In this document: positions 1 through 8,341 of the stretch, piece after piece
Layout of the letters: each line of letters begins with the position of its first letter
Position numbering within the stretch: position 1 is the stretch's first letter
NCBI GenBank assembly: GCA_963760435.1
Contig: CAVXDE010000043.1
Span: forward strand, 124,001-188,000
DNA: 64,000 nucleotides
Source: JAFAXD01 sp963760435
GTDB taxonomy: Bacteria; Pseudomonadota; Alphaproteobacteria; Rhizobiales; Xanthobacteraceae
Direction of reading: 5' to 3'
Translations under genes and position numbers: made by a program
Notes under the pieces: model-generated
Databases searched by the model: none
The model's input: only the letters and a program-made list of their open reading frames with translations
Told to the model about the DNA's origin: nothing

Positions 1-34
1 CTTTACCTCTCCCCGCTTGCGGGGAGAGGTAAAG
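1..34. repeat. Perfect hairpin at the left window edge
   Basis: Two 16-base arms, CTTTACCTCTCCCCGC and its exact complement, are separated by two bases. It lies just beyond the stop codon of the leftward exporter gene, so it could act as its terminator. It resembles the ends of the CCCTCCCC-type dispersed palindromes found at 2921, 18709 and 23511, and may be one arm of a larger element cut by the window edge. Confidence 0.7.
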
Positions 35-51
35 AGGCACGGCCGTGCCCG

Positions 52-1810
52 TTACACCGCGGCCGCAACCGGCGGTGCATCCGCCAATAGGAACTGCGCC
101 CGGGCCAGTGCCGCGAAGCGGCCGCCGCGGGCGACGAGCTCGTCGAAGGTGCCGGCTTCGACGATGCGGCCGGCCTCGAACAGGAGGATCCGGCTGGCGT
201 TGCGGATGGTCGAGAGCCGGTGTGCGATCACGAAGGTGGTGCGGTTCTTCATCACCTCGTCGAGCGCCGCCTGCACCTTGGCCTCGGTCGCGGCGTCGAG
301 CGCGCTGGTCGCCTCGTCGAGGATCAGGATCGGCGGGTTCTTCAGCAGCGCCCGGGCGATCGAGAGCCGCTGGCGCTCGCCGCCGGAGAGGAAACGGCCG
401 CGCTCGCCGATCGGCGCGTCGAACCCGTCCGGCTGGCGCTCGATGAACTCCAGCGCCTGCGCCCGCGCGCAGGCCTCGCGCATCTCCGCTGGCGTCGCGT
501 CAGCCTTGCCGACGCGCAGGTTCTCGGCGATCGAGCGGTTGAAGAGGAGCACTTCCTGATAGACGACGCCGATGTTGCGGCGCAGGTCCGCCACCTTGAG
601 CCCGCGCACGTCCATGCCGTCGACCAGGATCGCGCCGGCCTGCGGATCGAAGGCGCGGTGCAGGAGTGCCAGCGCCGTCGACTTGCCGGCGCCGGTCGCG
701 CCGACCAGCGCGATGGTCTCGCCCGGCAGCGCGGTGAAACTGAGATCGCTCACCGCCGGCCGCCGGTCATCATAGGCGAAGCTCACGCCTTTGAACTCGA
801 CCAGGCCATGCAGCACGCCCGGATCGATCGCGCCGGGGCGGTCGCGCACCGACGGCTCGGTGTCGAACACGGTGAAGAACTCGTAGAGCCGCGGCGCTTC
901 CATGATCATGCGGTTGATCATGCGCACGATGCGCTCGAGTTGTTCGATCACCAGTCCGGCGAAGAACATGAAGGTCATGATGTCGCCGATGCTGGCCTGG
1001 CCGTTGCGGTTGAGCCAGGTGCCGAGCAACAACACGCCCAGCATGGTCAGCGTGGTCGAGGCGCGCGTGAGCACGGCGACCAGCGCCCACCAGGAGAGCA
1101 CCGGGATCTGCGCCGCGAGCAGCGCGCTGGTGAGCTCGCGCAGGCCCCGCACCTCCGCCTCGATGCGGGCATAGCCCTGCACCAGCGCGACGTTGCCGAG
1201 CGCGTCGGAGGCGCGCTCGGCGAGATCCGAATAGTGGCGCTCGACCGTGCGCTGCATGCCCTCGGTCTTGCCGATGACGAGGCGCGGTGAGGATGCCGAA
1301 CACGGCCGCCACCGCCATCAGCAGCAACGCGAGGTGCCAGTTGATCAACAAACTGAACGGCAGCAACAACAACACCAGAGCGAGCGCCGAGAAGTCGTCG
1401 CGGAAGAACGAGATCCAGATGTTCCACAGCGCGTCGGTGCCGGCGATCATCACCTTCATCAGCCGGCCCGAATGGGCGGTGCCGTGGAAGGCGAGCGGCA
1501 GCTGCAGCACGTGCTCGAAGTAGGAGGTGAGGATGCCCTGGCGGCGGCGGTGCGCGAGCCGGTCGGCGTGCAGCGCCACGAAGGCGCCGCACAGGATGCT
1601 GAACAAGGCAAACCCGCCCCAGGCGGCGATCAGCACATCGAGCCGCTGTCCGACCGGATGGGTGAGCGCGTCGACGATGCGGCCGAACAGCACAGGCTGC
1701 GCGAACTGCGCGCCGGCCAGCGCCAGGTTGGCGAATGCGAGCAGCCAGCCCAGCCCGGCCTCGTCGCCGAGCAGGCGCAGCACACGCGCATAAAGCTGCA
1801 TCAGTTTCAT
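52..1810 (-). pseudogene. ndvA: NdvA/ChvA-like cyclic beta-glucan ABC exporter, frameshifted
   Basis: This is an ABC exporter half-transporter with an N-terminal membrane domain fused to an ATPase. The N-terminal part resembles NdvA/ChvA, inner-membrane exporters of cyclic beta-1,2-glucan. The ATPase part has Walker A (GATGAGKST), signature LSGGERQR, Walker B ILILDEATSALD and the IAHRLST H-loop. The two halves are in different frames: the first runs from ATG 1810 to about 1275, the second resumes around VIGKTEG at about 1270. A single-base indel near 1275-1290 would restore a product of about 586 residues, the normal family length. Apart from that base the gene looks intact, so a sequencing error is as likely as a mutation. 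Glucan as substrate is inferred from similarity only; another lipid-linked sugar is possible. Confidence 0.82.
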
Positions 1811-1973
1811 CTACAACCGGTCCCCACGCTCAAACGCGCCCCGCAACTCGCCCCGGTACTCATCAATTGGTTGTACCCGGGCAGGTGATTATTGCAATCG
1901 CGGAACGGCTCGCGTTTACTGCCCTGATGACCAATCTCCAGACCTTGCTCGATCGCAAGGAGCGGATGTTGTT

Positions 1974-2915
1974 GTGATCAACATCCCGATCGAGCTGTTG
2001 CGAACCCTGGTCGCGGTCGCGGACGTCAAGAACTTCACCCGCGCGGCACAGTCGCTTGGGCTTACCCAGCCGGCGGTGAGCGCGCAGATCAAGCGGCTGC
2101 AGAACCTGCTGGCGACCGAGCTGTTCGACAAGAGCAGCGCCGGCGTGGTGCTGACACGCGAGGGCAAGGCGGTGCTCACCTACGCGCGCCGGCTGCTCTC
2201 CATCAACGATCAGATCCTGCAGGTCGCGGTGCAGGAGCCGTCGAGCCGCACGCTGCGTGTCGGCGTATCCGGCGACTTCATCAGCACGTTCCTGCCGCGG
2301 GCTTTTGCGCGGCTGGGGCGGCACTCGGTCTATCGCCGCTTCCACATCACCGGCACCATGAACAATGAGAAGTTGTTGCACGACCTGCGCACCGGCGAGC
2401 TCGACGTCATCGTCGTGTGGACGCCCGACAAGCCGGAGGTCGACGTGCGCCATCACTGGACCGAGGACATGGTGTGGGGGAAGAGCCCCAACCTGATGCT
2501 CGATCCGGCGCAGCCGGTGCCGCTGGTCACGCGCGGCAGTGAGTGGCTCAATCATCAACTTGCCGTCTCCGCGCTCGAACGCGCCGGCCGCCGCTACGAG
2601 GTGGTGCTGGTGGCGCCGACAATTCTCAGCCTGATGACGGCGGTGCGCGAGGGCCTTGGCGTCATGCCGTTCGGCCGCCGCCGCATCCTCAATACCGATA
2701 TGGATGTGTGCGATGAAAGCGAGTTGCCCAAGCTGCCGGCGATGGGCTGCTCGATCTACGTGAGCGACGTCGGCGACACCGAGATGCTGCACAAGCTCGC
2801 CGACCTCATTGCCGACGTGATTCGGCCCGCGTCGATCCGATTGGCGCCCGACGATCCGGAAACCGGCGCGCTGGTGCGCGATCTGCTCGACCCGCCCGCG
2901 ACCCTGCCGCCGTAG
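1974..2915 (+). CDS. LysR-family transcriptional regulator
   Basis: A 313-residue LysR-type regulator. The N-terminal winged helix-turn-helix covers about residues 3-62 (FTRAAQSLGLTQPAVSAQIK is the recognition region), followed by the usual substrate-binding fold. Translation most likely starts at GTG 1974, which has an AAGGAG Shine-Dalgarno at about 1958. It is transcribed divergently from the NdvA-like exporter across a gap of about 160 bp, the classic arrangement for a LysR protein controlling its divergent neighbour, although a role in controlling the exporter or the downstream putA is inference. The effector is unknown. A large palindromic repeat begins five bases after the stop codon. 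Confidence 0.9.
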   Translation: MINIPIELLRTLVAVADVKNFTRAAQSLGLTQPAVSAQIKRLQNLLATELFDKSSAGVVLTREGKAVLTYARRLLSINDQILQVAVQEPSSRTLRVGVSGDFISTFLPRAFARLGRHSVYRRFHITGTMNNEKLLHDLRTGELDVIVVWTPDKPEVDVRHHWTEDMVWGKSPNLMLDPAQPVPLVTRGSEWLNHQLAVSALERAGRRYEVVLVAPTILSLMTAVREGLGVMPFGRRRILNTDMDVCDESELPKLPAMGCSIYVSDVGDTEMLHKLADLIADVIRPASIRLAPDDPETGALVRDLLDPPATLPP

Positions 2916-2920
2916 TTTCT

Positions 2921-3061
2921 TTACCCTCCCCCTTGTGGGGAGGGTCGGCCACCGAAGGTGGCCGGGGTGGGGGTCGTGGTGTGACGGCGAGACCGTGCCG
3001 CCAAACTCCGACCCCCACCCCGCTCGCTTCGCTCGCGACCCTCCCCACAAGGGGGAGGGTA
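2921..3061. repeat. Palindromic repeat, CCCTCCCC family, complete copy
   Basis: A roughly 140-bp inverted-repeat element with termini TTACCCTCCCCCTTGTGGGG and the matching complement at the far end, plus an inner pair GGGGTGGGGGTCG / CGACCCCCACCCC. Copies sit at 18709 (left arm missing) and 23511 (complete). It fills the gap between the LysR stop and putA, where it could serve as a terminator. Confidence 0.85.
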
Positions 3062-3120
3062 GAAGGCCTCTCTGCTGCGGCTTCATCTCTCTGCCGTGCG
3101 CGCTGCGCTACAATAGCCCC

Positions 3121-6100
3121 ATGCCCCGGCCTGACCTCCCGCCGTTCCGCGCGGCTTACGCGCCCGATGACGTGCCGCTCGCTGCAGAGCTGCTCGCGAA
3201 AGCGCCGCGGTCCGCCGAGGCGGAAGGCGCGCATCGATGCGCGCGCGCGGCGCTACATCGCGGCGATCCGGGCGCGGACCGGCGGGCTCGGCGGGGTGGA
3301 GGATTTCCTGCACGAGTACGCGCTCTCGACCAAGGAGGGCCTCGCCCTCATGGTGCTGGCGGAAGCCTTGCTGCGCGTGCCGGACGATGCGACCGCGGAC
3401 TTGCTGATCGAGGACAAGCTCTCGGCCGCCGATTTCTCCCACCACGCGCCGCGCTCGGGCGCGTTGCTGGTCTCCGCCTCCGCCTGGGCGCTCGGCATCA
3501 CAGCCCGGGTCGTGGCCGCGCACGAGACGCCGGAGACGATCCTGCACAGCCTGGTGCGCCGGCTCGGCCAGCCGGCGGTGCGTGCCGCAACCCGGCAGGC
3601 GATGCGGCTTCTCGCCTCCCACTTCGTGCTGGGCGAGACCATCGGCGAGGCGCTGCACCGCGCCGAAGGTCACGGCGAGCTTCTCTATTCCTACGACATG
3701 CTCGGCGAGGGCGCCCGCACCGCGGCGGATGCGGAGCGCTACACGAGGGCCTATGCGGACGCGATCGACGGGATCGGTCACGCCTCGGCACAGAGGAGCG
3801 CGCCCGGGCCGGCCGGCATCTCGGTCAAGCTCTCCGCGCTGCACCCGCGCTACGAGCCGCTGGCGCGCGAGCGGGTGCTGGCCGAGTTGCCGCCGCGGCT
3901 CCTTGGGCTGGCGCAGCGCGCCAAGGCGCATGACCTGCAGCTCGTGGTCGACGCCGAGGAGGCCGACCGGCTCGAGCTTTCGCTCGCGGTCATCGGTCGC
4001 GTCGCGGCCGATCCCTCGCTCGCCGGCTGGGGCGGGTTCGGCGCCGCCGTGCAGGCCTATCAGAAGCGCGCCGGCGCGGTGATCGACTGGCTCGCCGATC
4101 TCGCCCGCCGCCTCGACCGGCGGCTGATCGTGCGCCTGGTCAAGGGCGCCTACTGGGACGCCGAGATCAAGCGGGCGCAGGAGCGCGGCCTTGCCGACTA
4201 CCCGGTATTTACCCGTAAGCCATTGACAGACATAAGTTATCTGGCCTGCGCGCGGGCCCTGCTGGCGGCGCGGCCGCATCTCCTGCCGCAGTTCGGCACC
4301 CACAATGCGCTCACCGTCGCGAGCCTGATCGAGGATGCCGGCGGGGTCGAGCGGCTACGAGTTCCAGCGCCTGCACGGCATGGGCGAGGCGCTCTATGAC
4401 GCGCTGCTCGCCGATGCGCCGGCCGCGCTCTGCCGGGTCTATGCGCCGGTCGGCGGCCACCGCGATCTCCTCGCCTACCTGGTGCGCCGGCTCCTGGAGA
4501 ACGGCGCCAACTCCTCGTTCGTCTCGGTCGCCGCCGACGCCCGCGTCCCGGTCGAGCAGATCCTGGAACGGCCGCAGGCGCGCATAGGTGACGAAAAACA
4601 TGCGCGCAATCCGAACATCCCGTTGCCGCGGAATCTGTTCCTGCCGCTGCGCCGGAACTCCGCCGGGGTGGAGTTCGGCGATCCCGCGGACCTCGCGCGC
4701 CTGCTGGCCGAGATCTCCGCTGCCGATTTGAGCCGCCTCCGCGCGGCGCCGCTCATAGATGGCATCGCGGTCGAAGGCCGGCACCGGCAGGTGCGTTCGC
4801 CCATAGATGCCATAGATTCCATAGATGACGTTTCGATCGGCGAAGTCATCGAGGGCGATGCGGCGATCGTCACCTCCGCCATGGCCGCCGCCCGGGCGGG
4901 GTTCGCGGCCTGGAGCGCGACGCCGGTTGCGGTAACGCGCCGCGGCGCTGGAGCGGGCGGCCGACTTGATCGAGGCCGACCGCGGCGCCCTGATCGCGCT
5001 GCTGCAGGCCGAGGGCGGAAAGACCATAGATGACGCCGTCGCCGAAGTGCGCGAGGCCGCCGACTATGCCCGCTACTACGCCGCCCAGGCCCGGCGCCTG
5101 CTCGCGCCTGAGCCGATGCCGGGCCCGACCGGCGAGGCCAACGAGCTGCACCTGCGCGGCCGCGGCGTTTTTCTTGCCATCAGTCCCTGGAATTTCCCGC
5201 TGGCGATCTTCCTCGGCCAGGTCATGGCCGCGCTCGCTGCCGGCAATACGGTGGTGGCAAAGCCCGCCGAGCAGACCCCGCTGATCGCCGCCCGCGCGTC
5301 GGGCTTTTGCACAAAGCCGGCGTGCCGGTGAGCGGCGCTGCATGTCGTGCCGGGAGACGGAAAGGTGGGGGCGACGCTCGTCGCCGACCCGCGCGTCGCC
5401 GGCGTTGCCTTCACCGGCTCGGTCGAGGTCGGGCAGGCGATCAACCGGGCGCTTGCCGCCAAGTCCGGGCCGATCGTGCCGCTGATCGCCGAAACCGGCG
5501 GCCTCAACCCGATGATCGTCGATGCCACCGCGCTCCCCGAGCAGGTGACCGACGACGTCATCGCCTCGGCCTTCCGCTCCGCCGGCCAGCGCTGCTCGGC
5601 GCTGCGGCTTCTCTGCCTGCAGGAGGACGTCGCCGACCGCATGCTGGAGATGATCATCGGCGCCGCGCGCGAGCTCGAGGTCGGCGACCCGCGCTCGCCC
5701 TCGGTGCAGGTCGGGCCGGTGATCGACCAGGAGGCGCGCACGCGGCTCGTGACCTGGATCGACGGCATGGAGCGGCAGGGGCGGGTGCGGTTCCGCTGGG
5801 ATGCCGAGCGCGAGCTTCCCGCCCACGGCACCTATGTGGGGCCGTCGATCATCGAGCTCGACCGCGCCCGTGACCTCAAGGAGGAGGTGTTCGGCCCGGT
5901 GCTGCACGTGGTGCGCTGGCGGGCGGATGAGCTTGATTTGCTCATAGATGACATCGCGGCGAGCGGTTACGGGCTCACGCTTGGCATTGCCTCACGGGTC
6001 GAGGCGACGGTCGCGCGCATCGTGGCGCGGCTCCGCAACGGCAACGTCTATGTCAACCGCAACATGATCGGCGCCGTGGTCGGCTCGCAGCCGTTCGGCG

Positions 6101-6234
6101 GCTTCGGCCTCTCCGGCACCGGCCCCAAGGCCGGCGGCCCGCATTATCTGCTGCGCTTCTGCGCCGAGCAGACGGTGACGATCAACACGGCGGCCGCCGG
6201 CGGCAACGCGAGCCTGCTCGCTCAGGAGGAGTGA
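3121..6234 (+). pseudogene. putA: Bifunctional proline dehydrogenase / P5C dehydrogenase, multiply frameshifted
   Basis: PutA oxidises proline to P5C with an FAD-dependent dehydrogenase, then P5C to glutamate with an NAD-dependent aldehyde dehydrogenase. The PRODH half (about 3230-4340) shows DLQLVVDAEEADRLE and RLIVRLVKGAYWDAEIKRAQ. The P5CDH half (about 4600-6234) shows AISPWNFPLAIFLGQVMAAL, FTGSVEVG, the catalytic-cysteine stretch SAGQRCSALRLL, and FGGFGLSGTGPKAGGP. The start is ATG 3121 (MPRPDLPPFRAAYAPDD). The reading frame changes near 3200-3230, 4345, 4945, 5300 and 5332, about five shifts, so no full-length product can form as the sequence stands. Several stretches use codons very unlike the neighbours, notably 4200-4245, and the CATAGATG repeat recurs inside it. 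Real decay is likelier here than elsewhere in the window, but error is not excluded. Confidence 0.85.
4802..4830. repeat. Three tandem CATAGATG-type units inside putA
   Basis: CATAGATG at 4802, CATAGATT at 4811 and CATAGATG at 4820 repeat with a 9-bp period, keeping frame and encoding Ile-Asp triplets (IDA, IDS, IDD) with the rare ATA codon. Single exact copies also occur in putA at 4754, 5025 and 5943, and a looser one (CATAGGTG) at 4583. The motif stands out as AT-rich in an otherwise GC-rich gene. Confidence 0.8.
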
Positions 6235-6239
6235 GCCCG

Positions 6240-6293
6240 CATAGATGACGTGCCGCGCATAGATGACGTTTTTCGCATAGATGACGTGTTGGG
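6240..6293. repeat. Three tandem 18-bp units starting CATAGATGACGT
   Basis: Immediately after the putA stop, CATAGATGACGT recurs at 6240, 6258 and 6276 with an exact 18-bp period and variable last six bases. It is the same core as the copies inside putA. The array abuts the palindromic element that begins at 6295. It is too short, and its unit too small, to be a CRISPR array. Confidence 0.85.
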
Positions 6294-6294
6294 G

Positions 6295-6430
6295 CCATCC
6301 TTCGAGACGCCCTCGCTACGCGAGGGCTCCTCAGGATGAGGGCCGTGGTGTCTTGCAACGCTTCAACGATTTCTGTCCTCATCCTGAGGAGCATGCGTGC
6401 GCAGCAACGCATGCGTCTCGAAGGATGGCC
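6295..6430. repeat. Paired inverted palindromes, CTGAGGAGC/TCTCGAAGGA family, copy 1
   Basis: Two hairpins in inverted orientation separated by about 33 bp. Each has conserved flanks (CATCCTTCGAGACGC and CTCCTCAGGATGAGG, or their complements) and a different self-complementary tip. The paired layout is like a bacterial interspersed mosaic element. A second pair, in the opposite order, lies at 20718. Confidence 0.85.
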
Positions 6431-6580
6431 GCAAGCGCTGATTCACTTATCAAACAGCCCGACGCGATCACGCGTCGTTTCCCTGCACCGAGCAATTATT
6501 TTGCAATCATCTTTGTCAATAAATTTATCACCCTCCAGGCCCCGGGTAGACATTCCGCGCGCCCGCGGTTAAGCACCCGC

Positions 6581-7162
6581 ATGCTTCACCGCGCTTATGA
6601 CTGGTGCGTTGCCGCCGCCGACAAGCCATACGCGCTGTGGCTCCTCGGCGCGATTTCGTTTGTCGAGAGCTCGTTCTTCCCGATTCCGCCCGACATCATG
6701 CTGATCCCGATGGCGCTCGCGCATCCCAAGCGCGCGTATACCTACGCGCTGTTCTGCACGATCGCGTCGGTCGCCGGCGGGGTGCTTGGTTACGCCATCG
6801 GCGCGCTCCTTTACGACAGCGTCGGGGCGTGGCTGATCTCGCTTTATGGTTACGGCAACAAGGTCGAGCAGTTCCGCGCCGCCTATGCGGAGTGGGGCGC
6901 GTGGATCATATTGCTCAAAGGCCTCACCCCGATTCCGTACAAGATTGTCACCATCGCGTCGGGCTTTGCCGGTTACAATCTCGGTTTGTTCATCCTGTTT
7001 TCAATCATCACGCGCGGCGCACGCTTCTTTATCGAGGCATTCCTGCTCAATCGGTACGGCGAGCAGGCGCGCGTCATCATTGAAAAGCGTCTCGGCATGT
7101 GGACCACGGCCTTCGCGGTGGTACTCATCGGCGGGATTGTCGCCGCGGTCTATCTGTTCTAA
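6581..7162 (+). CDS. yqaA: YqaA-like DedA-family (SNARE-associated domain) membrane protein
   Basis: A 193-residue inner-membrane protein of the DedA superfamily, YqaA branch. FVESSFFPIPPD near residue 30 and GLTPIPYKIVTIASGFAG near residue 115 are the re-entrant-loop signatures of the family, and four or five hydrophobic segments follow. DedA proteins are proposed lipid scramblases or flippases needed for envelope homeostasis; the substrate of the YqaA branch is not established. ATG 6581 is chosen because it gives the family-typical start (MLHRAYDW); an upstream in-frame extension would translate the palindromic repeat. It stands alone, upstream of a secreted-protein gene in the same direction. 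Confidence 0.88.
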   Translation: MLHRAYDWCVAAADKPYALWLLGAISFVESSFFPIPPDIMLIPMALAHPKRAYTYALFCTIASVAGGVLGYAIGALLYDSVGAWLISLYGYGNKVEQFRAAYAEWGAWIILLKGLTPIPYKIVTIASGFAGYNLGLFILFSIITRGARFFIEAFLLNRYGEQARVIIEKRLGMWTTAFAVVLIGGIVAAVYLF

Positions 7163-7178
7163 TCTTCTCCTGGGCGAC

Positions 7179-7841
7179 ATGATGGGGTTCTTGAGACCAG
7201 CAATTTTCGGCATGCGGGCGGCCGCGCCGTGCGTGGTTGCATTGGCGCTGGCGCAAGCGCCTGCTGCTTTTGCACAACCGCGCGAGGGGCTCGCGCCCGC
7301 CGAGTCCAGCCCGGGCTTCACGCCGCTGCCGCCGGCGACGCCGCAAGTCCCGGACCAACAACAATTGGCGCCGCCGCAGCAGGCGCCGGCCGCGGGGCAG
7401 CAACAACAACCCGGGGCGTTCGAGCAGTGGGGGCGCTGGTGGGATCAATCGATCTCCAGCATGAACCAGTCCGTCACCAACATGAACAACAGTTGGAAGG
7501 ATACGTTCAAATCAACCTGGCCGGACACCAGCAAGTCGACCAGCGAAGCCGCCACCGACATGATGAAGGGCGCCGCCGACGCCGCCAGCGCGATGAGCAA
7601 AAAGCTGGGAGGCTCCCACCTCATCGCCGGGCCGATCGTTTGTCCGCTCGCGCCCAATGGCGCGCCGGACTGCCGCTCCGCTGCCACCAGCCTGTGCAAG
7701 CAGCACGGCTACAAGACCGGCAGCAGCGTCGATTACGTCACGGCGGAAAAATGCCCGGCCGAAGTAACGATCGCCGGCCGCCGCCCGGTCGAGGGCGAGT
7801 GCCCGATCGAGCACATGGTGACGAAGGCGCTGTGTCAGTAA
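7179..7841 (+). CDS. Secreted Gln/Pro-rich protein, function unknown
   Basis: About 220 residues. A signal peptide (residues 1 to about 31, ending AAAFA) is followed by a Gln/Pro-rich linker, then an amphipathic Ser/Asn/Met-rich helix, and a C-terminal part with six cysteines (near VCPLAP, DCRS, LCKQHG, KCPAE, ECPIE and ALCQ) that could form three disulfides in the periplasm. I do not recognise a characterised family; similar secreted proteins of unknown function seem common in this bacterial group. Start is ATG 7179, with a second ATG at 7182. The gene follows the YqaA gene by 16 bp, suggesting co-transcription. A palindromic repeat begins two bases after the stop codon. Confidence 0.8.
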   Translation: MMGFLRPAIFGMRAAAPCVVALALAQAPAAFAQPREGLAPAESSPGFTPLPPATPQVPDQQQLAPPQQAPAAGQQQQPGAFEQWGRWWDQSISSMNQSVTNMNNSWKDTFKSTWPDTSKSTSEAATDMMKGAADAASAMSKKLGGSHLIAGPIVCPLAPNGAPDCRSAATSLCKQHGYKTGSSVDYVTAEKCPAEVTIAGRRPVEGECPIEHMVTKALCQ

Positions 7842-7843
7842 CT

Positions 7844-7924
7844 CGTCATTGCGAGGAGCGAAGCGACGAAGCAATCCAGTGCGGCGGCGCAGCGCTGGAT
7901 TGCTTCGCTTCGCTCGCAATGACG
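7844..7924. repeat. GTCATTGCGAG palindrome, copy A
   Basis: An 81-bp inverted repeat running from CGTCATTGCGAGGAGC to GCTCGCAATGACG, with AATCCAG/CTGGATT inner arms. It matches copy B (8249-8329) at 79 of 81 positions by eye, in the same orientation, and the two flank the GIY-YIG gene. Just beyond it, a 14-bp unit CGCAATGACGGTTA is perfectly duplicated (7915-7928 and 7929-7942). Confidence 0.93.
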
Positions 7925-7939
7925 GTTACGCAATGACGG

Positions 7940-8227
7940 TTAAATGAGATCTTCGTACAAATCTCGCCATGTTGGATTCATTGCTTCGATCAATTCCAGT
8001 TTCTTCTTTCTTGATCCGCCTTTGATCTGCTTCTCACGCGCGATAGCGTCCGGCATCGTCGAATGCACTTCGTACCAAACCAACATTTTGCAGCTGTATC
8101 GTTGGGTAAAGCCGTCTACGGCGCCGGTTCGATGTTGCCAGACCCGTTGCGGCAAATTCGACGTCACACCGACATAAAGGGTGCCGTTCCGCTGACTTGC
8201 CATCAGGTAGACAGCCGGCTGCTTCAT
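7940..8227 (-). CDS. GIY-YIG endonuclease domain protein
   Basis: A 95-residue single-domain nuclease of the UPF0213/GIY-YIG type. The motifs are in order: VYLMA (GIY position, about residue 6), LYVGVT (YIG position, about 17), the catalytic Arg in LPQRVWQH, the metal-binding Glu in IAREKQIK and the Asn in MNPTWRDLY. All key residues appear present, so an active nuclease is plausible. Related proteins cut DNA in repair, restriction or homing; the role of these small stand-alone versions is unknown. The gene is bracketed by two nearly identical direct palindromes (7844 and 8249), and its stop codon lies within a 14-bp tandem copy of one repeat end, suggesting that gene and repeat move or evolve together. 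Confidence 0.92.
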   Translation of the reverse strand: MKQPAVYLMASQRNGTLYVGVTSNLPQRVWQHRTGAVDGFTQRYSCKMLVWYEVHSTMPDAIAREKQIKGGSRKKKLELIEAMNPTWRDLYEDLI

Positions 8228-8248
8228 GTTTTACATAGTCTCGATCGC

Positions 8249-8329
8249 CGTCATTGCGAGGAGCAAAGCGACGAAGCAATCCAGTGCGGCGGCTCAGCGC
8301 TGGATTGCTTCGCTTCGCTCGCAATGACG
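8249..8329. repeat. GTCATTGCGAG palindrome, copy B
   Basis: An 81-bp copy in the same orientation as copy A, with only two visible mismatches. It lies 21 bp upstream of the GIY-YIG start codon and 12 bp beyond the amidase stop codon. Confidence 0.93.
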
Positions 8330-8341
8330 AGTTGAGAGGTT

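Noticed and set aside
220..1290. 356-residue rightward ORF over the NdvA-like gene
   Set aside because: Arg/His-rich, no family; it is the antisense shadow of a recognised ABC exporter in GC-rich DNA.
4802..6293. CRISPR array suspected from spaced CATAGATG repeats
   Set aside because: Units are only 9 or 18 bp with no spacers of uniform length, partly in coding sequence, and no cas genes are present.
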